From NCBI GenBank assembly GCA_029935255.1, contig JAOZKS010000089.1, forward strand, positions 1 to 9,314: a stretch of DNA of 9,314 nucleotides, in the 5' to 3' direction. This stretch comes from Pontiella sp. Lineage in GTDB: Bacteria > Verrucomicrobiota > Kiritimatiellia > Kiritimatiellales > Pontiellaceae. The notes beneath the pieces were generated by a model. That model searched no databases, was not told where the DNA came from, and saw only the letters and a program-made list of their open reading frames with translations. Positions 6,311 through 9,314 of this stretch are shown here, in pieces; position 1 is the first letter of the stretch, and the number at the start of each line of letters is the position of its first letter. The translations under genes and the position numbers were made by a program.

Positions 6311-9022
6311 ATGAGAAAAGGTTTAAAACGTAGTCTGCTCAGTCTGGGCTCCCTGTTGCTGCTGCTCATCGTATTGCTGACGGCCACCTTTCTTTTCTGG
6401 CTCGGGCCCACCGTCAAAATCCTTGCGGAAAAGATCGGCTCCAAAGCGCTCGGGGCTCCTGTTTCCGTGGAAAAGCTTTCAATCAATCCGCGCAAAGGAA
6501 CTCTGGTTCTAACCGGATTCGAGATCGGGAACCACGATGTCTTTGGCTATAGCAACACCGTGTCCCTTGCCGAGGTTAGCGTTGCCATCGATATTGGAAC
6601 CCTTTTTTCCGATACGATCATCATTGAGGACATCCTGATCGACAGCCCCCACTTTGTTTATGAACAAAACCGCGCAACCGACAACATCACCGAATACATC
6701 ACCAACCTCTTCGCCTTTGCCAAAATCGACCCCAACCAACCCAAAGAACCCAAGCCCGAACCCGATGAGGAAGATCCCGACAAGGAACCCACCAAAGTCA
6801 TCGTGAACCAGCTGCGGGTCACCGACGTTCAAATGTTCCTCGCCAACACCGACGATCCCGACCTCGACATTCGGATGGAACTCGAAGAAATGACGTTCAG
6901 CATGAGCAATGGAGTCGTGCAGCTTAAAAACCTGACCCTCAGCGATCCGGGTCTATTAACCACCCCCAACCTCTTCACGCTGGAATCCATCGATATCAAA
7001 CTAGACCCGGAGTCCATCTACTCCGACCCCATCATCATCGAACACGTGCAGATCACCAAACCCTACGCCTACTACGAGCAAAACTCAGAAACCGACACGC
7101 TTGCCGAATTCATGAAGATCGTCGACAGCTTCACCTCCAAAGCCGCCCAAAAAACCGCTCCACCGGTCGATGCGGCCGAAGCCCCGGAGCCCGAAATCGC
7201 GCCCACCGCCAAGCCCCCCGCCCCAACCGTTGAGCTCCGCGAACTCGTCATAGACGACATTCAGCTGCGCATCGTCAACATTACCCACCCGGAACTCGAT
7301 ATTCGCCTCCGGCTCGAACAACTCGCACTGAGCCCAATCTCCGGGGATGTACAACTGAGCCGCCTCACCCTCAGCAATCCCCAACGCCTTGCCACCCCCA
7401 ACGTGTTTGAGCTCGATGCCATCAAAATCAAACTCGACCCCGCCACGCTCACCAATGCCACCGTGGTGATCAAAGACGTTCAAGTGATCAAACCCTACGC
7501 CTTCCTTGAGCAAAACCCCCAAACCGACACCGTCACAGAATTCATGCGAATCGCCAAACAAATCGCGACAGACACAAGCATAAGCAGCCCCTCGGCTACC
7601 CCAAACCCGGATGCCCCGGAACCAGAAAAACCGGTCGAAAACGAATCCACCCCGCCCCCCGTCGAACTGCACAACCTCTTCGTCGACGACATCCAAATCA
7701 AATTCCTCGACACCGCCCACGCCAACGCCCCAAAAGAACTCCAAACCATGGCCTCCATCGGGAGCATCTCCGTTAAACTCGTCGAAGGCACCCTGCGAAT
7801 CGAAGCCATCACCATTCCCAACCCCGCCGGAAGCTTCACCACCACCAACCTATTCCACCTCCCCAGCATCGGCATAACGATCGACCCCGAATCCATTTTT
7901 TCCGATCAGGTCGTCATCAAGGAAATCCACCTCGACTCCCCCTTGATCAACATCGAACAAACCGAAACCACCGGAAACGGAACCGAGCTTCAGAAAATCG
8001 CCGAAGGCTTCACCCCTCCACCCGCATCAAAAACACCCGCCGCACCAACCCCGGATCCCGATGCCGAAACAACCAACGCGCCTGTACCGCTCGCAGAACA
8101 CCCCATCGTTCTTAACTCCCTGATTGTAACCGACCTTGCGGTCAACATGACCACCCCAACCCCGACCAACAACCCCGCCACAGGCGCACAGGGCATAGGC
8201 AGGCTCAGACCCAAAAACATACTCGCCCGGCACAGCAAGAAGAACACCCCGCCCGGCAAAGACTTCCTGACACTCGCCGCCTTCGAGCGCCTTTCCGTGG
8301 AACCGCACAAGGGACTCATCCGAATCGCAAACCTACAAGTCGGAAACCCAAAGGGATTCGCCGATGAAAACCTCGTCACCGTCGAACAATTCAGCGTCCG
8401 TATCGATCCCGACTCCATCGCCACCGGCATCCTGCTCATCGAAGACATCCTGATCGAAAAACCCCGAATCGCCTACGAACGCCAGCTGAGCACCGACAAC
8501 ATAAAAGCCCTGAAAGCCTTCGTTGAATCCGCCACCCAAAAACGCGAAAAATCGCTCTCCGCCGGGCAAGAATCCAAACCCGTCAGCACCAACGAAGTCA
8601 TCGCAGCGAGTGATGAAGAGGCCGGCCCAAAAGTCATCATCGCGCACCTGCTCGTCAAAAACGGAAAGGTTCGGGCCAAACTATCCGCCCTGCCCACCGC
8701 CCCCATCCCCCTGCCCAATATAGAAATAACCGACATGGGGAAAGAAGAAGGCGGAGCAAGTTTTAGCGAAACCTCATCCAAACTTTACGAAAGCTTCTAC
8801 GATGCCATCATCGGCTCCGTTGCCAGCGTCACCGGATTTGCCGGCGACCTCCTCAAAGGCGCTGGCACCCTCACCTTCGATGCCCTGGGAACCGTCACCG
8901 GCGGCGCAACCGACGGCCTCCAGGAAGACCTCGGCCTCGACGAGGCCGCCAAGGAAGACGAAAAAAAGGAAGAAAAGAAAAAGAAAAGAACCCGGCATCC
9001 CGGCCGCCGAAGACCGTTCTAG
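6311..9022 (+). CDS. AsmA-like multi-repeat membrane-anchored envelope protein
   Basis: The product has 903 residues. A basic N-terminus and one hydrophobic segment (about 9-31) without a clear cleavage site suggest an inner-membrane anchor with the rest in the periplasm. The body holds about five diverged copies of one unit, near residues 52-132, 162-272, 306-416, 451-566 and 595-740. Each contains a strand-rich block, a DPES-type turn (IDPESI, LDPESI, LDPATL, IDPDSI; IDIGTL in the first), a short VIIEDI-like strand and a YEQ.. TD or YERQ.. TDN end. A half unit lies at 772-812 (IIAHLLVKNGKVRAK, IPLPNIEITDMGKEEGG). Pro/Glu/Ala-rich linkers separate the units (about 142-160, 277-305, 420-450, 567-594). 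Amphipathic or Gly-rich segments at 815-870 precede a Lys/Glu then Arg-rich tail. AsmA/TamB-type proteins build lipid-carrying grooves between membranes; such a role here is inferred. GAGG at 6302-6305 supports the ATG. The family name is my recognition of the pattern, not a database hit. Confidence 0.8.
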   Translation: MRKGLKRSLLSLGSLLLLLIVLLTATFLFWLGPTVKILAEKIGSKALGAPVSVEKLSINPRKGTLVLTGFEIGNHDVFGYSNTVSLAEVSVAIDIGTLFSDTIIIEDILIDSPHFVYEQNRATDNITEYITNLFAFAKIDPNQPKEPKPEPDEEDPDKEPTKVIVNQLRVTDVQMFLANTDDPDLDIRMELEEMTFSMSNGVVQLKNLTLSDPGLLTTPNLFTLESIDIKLDPESIYSDPIIIEHVQITKPYAYYEQNSETDTLAEFMKIVDSFTSKAAQKTAPPVDAAEAPEPEIAPTAKPPAPTVELRELVIDDIQLRIVNITHPELDIRLRLEQLALSPISGDVQLSRLTLSNPQRLATPNVFELDAIKIKLDPATLTNATVVIKDVQVIKPYAFLEQNPQTDTVTEFMRIAKQIATDTSISSPSATPNPDAPEPEKPVENESTPPPVELHNLFVDDIQIKFLDTAHANAPKELQTMASIGSISVKLVEGTLRIEAITIPNPAGSFTTTNLFHLPSIGITIDPESIFSDQVVIKEIHLDSPLINIEQTETTGNGTELQKIAEGFTPPPASKTPAAPTPDPDAETTNAPVPLAEHPIVLNSLIVTDLAVNMTTPTPTNNPATGAQGIGRLRPKNILARHSKKNTPPGKDFLTLAAFERLSVEPHKGLIRIANLQVGNPKGFADENLVTVEQFSVRIDPDSIATGILLIEDILIEKPRIAYERQLSTDNIKALKAFVESATQKREKSLSAGQESKPVSTNEVIAASDEEAGPKVIIAHLLVKNGKVRAKLSALPTAPIPLPNIEITDMGKEEGGASFSETSSKLYESFYDAIIGSVASVTGFAGDLLKGAGTLTFDALGTVTGGATDGLQEDLGLDEAAKEDEKKEEKKKKRTRHPGRRRPF

Positions 9023-9032
9023 CCCGCCCTCA

Positions 9033-9314
9033 TTATTTCACCGCTTCAGTCATTTCACTTTCTTCCAAAATCCCGCCAGGAAGTTCCATGATGCGAATGT
9101 TTCTGAATTCAATCGGCGAGCCTTCGGATTCCAGGCACAGGTAGCCCTTCTTTTTTGAACTCGCTCTGATGCCGTTGACAAACTTGCCGTTGATGCTCAG
9201 TTTCACGACACCGTCCACCGCCACAATGATATACTCGTTCCACTCCCCAACCCCCTTGCAGCGCAGTTCCTTCGACATGCTGCGGGAGCCGCGCGGATTA
9301 TCGGGCGTCGCCTT
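9033..9314 (-). CDS. DUF1080 / 3-keto-disaccharide hydrolase-like domain protein, C-terminal end, partial at the right edge
   Basis: The frame is open to the right edge, and 93 C-terminal residues are visible. The Met encoded at 9276-9278 is internal, because the upstream codons (KATPDNPRGSRS) belong to the same domain. Recognisable DUF1080 features are GEWNEYIIVAVDG, a V-K-L-S-I-N-G-K strand, KKGYLCLESEG and the closing FRNIRIMELP. The family has a concanavalin-like beta-sandwich; characterised members act on 3-keto sugars, and many are exported and attached to other domains in polysaccharide-degrading PVC bacteria. A 15-residue tail (GGILEESEMTEAVK region) follows the domain. The domain's start, any signal peptide and any fused domains lie outside the window. 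It ends 10 bases from the AsmA-like gene, in convergent orientation, with no terminator visible between them. Confidence 0.9.
   Translation of the reverse strand, partial: KATPDNPRGSRSMSKELRCKGVGEWNEYIIVAVDGVVKLSINGKFVNGIRASSKKKGYLCLESEGSPIEFRNIRIMELPGGILEESEMTEAVK

Noticed and set aside
7085..7744. Minus-strand open frame (219 codons) inside the AsmA-like gene
   Set aside because: Its Gly/Phe/Asp-rich composition is the mirror of the repeat region. It has no recognisable domain and the plus-strand frame is continuous with a clear start and anchor.
8955..8995. Programmed frameshift at the A/G-rich run near the end of the AsmA-like gene
   Set aside because: An overlapping frame continues to 9158 and the run is slippery-looking, but the extended product has no recognisable domain and would run antisense over the DUF1080 gene. 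No stimulatory hairpin is evident.
9033..9278. A complete 81-residue small gene starting at the internal ATG
   Set aside because: The same frame stays open to the window edge and the upstream codons fit the DUF1080 domain, so this is the tail of a longer gene.

Overview
The window is a housekeeping-gene neighbourhood from a Gram-negative-type bacterium, of moderately high GC content by eye. The most likely source is a member of the PVC superphylum (Kiritimatiellota, Lentisphaerae, Verrucomicrobia or Planctomycetes). Three things suggest this: a C-terminal fragment of a DUF1080 / 3-keto-disaccharide-hydrolase-like protein at the right edge, a family strongly expanded in those phyla; a large AsmA-like envelope protein; and a six-repeat ribosomal protein S1 of Gram-negative type. 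The assignment is inferred from gene content only and the genus cannot be fixed.

Layout. At the left, on the plus strand, is the C-terminal half of an E. coli-type phosphoglucomutase (1-823), then a short FKBP-type prolyl isomerase (883-1323) whose classic active-site residues are mostly replaced. Four minus-strand genes face them. In transcription order these are ribosomal protein S1 (rpsA, 6029-4275), tyrosyl-tRNA synthetase (tyrS, 4079-2874), the YebC/PmpR-family factor (2818-2060) and a Bax-inhibitor-1-family membrane protein (2031-1330). A strong intrinsic terminator follows rpsA. tyrS, yebC and the BI-1 gene are closely spaced and probably form one transcript. The 195-base rpsA-tyrS spacer carries the terminator, a second perfect hairpin and a 14-bp inverted repeat enclosing both.

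Divergent from rpsA, across a 281-base region with candidate promoters for both directions, is a 903-residue membrane-anchored AsmA-like protein (6311-9022). It consists of about five diverged copies of one repeat unit separated by Pro/Glu/Ala-rich linkers, and it ends in a strongly basic tail. It meets the DUF1080 gene (9314-9033, minus strand, partial) tail to tail with 10 bases between them.

How the genes relate. rpsA, tyrS and yebC are all translation functions, so the minus-strand block is a translation cluster with a membrane protein at its end. Phosphoglucomutase and the DUF1080 protein belong to sugar metabolism but are not linked to each other here. I see no phage, CRISPR, toxin-antitoxin, insertion-sequence or tRNA features. 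The most distinctive items are the multi-unit AsmA-like protein and the active-site-degenerate FKBP; the rest is ordinary core genome.
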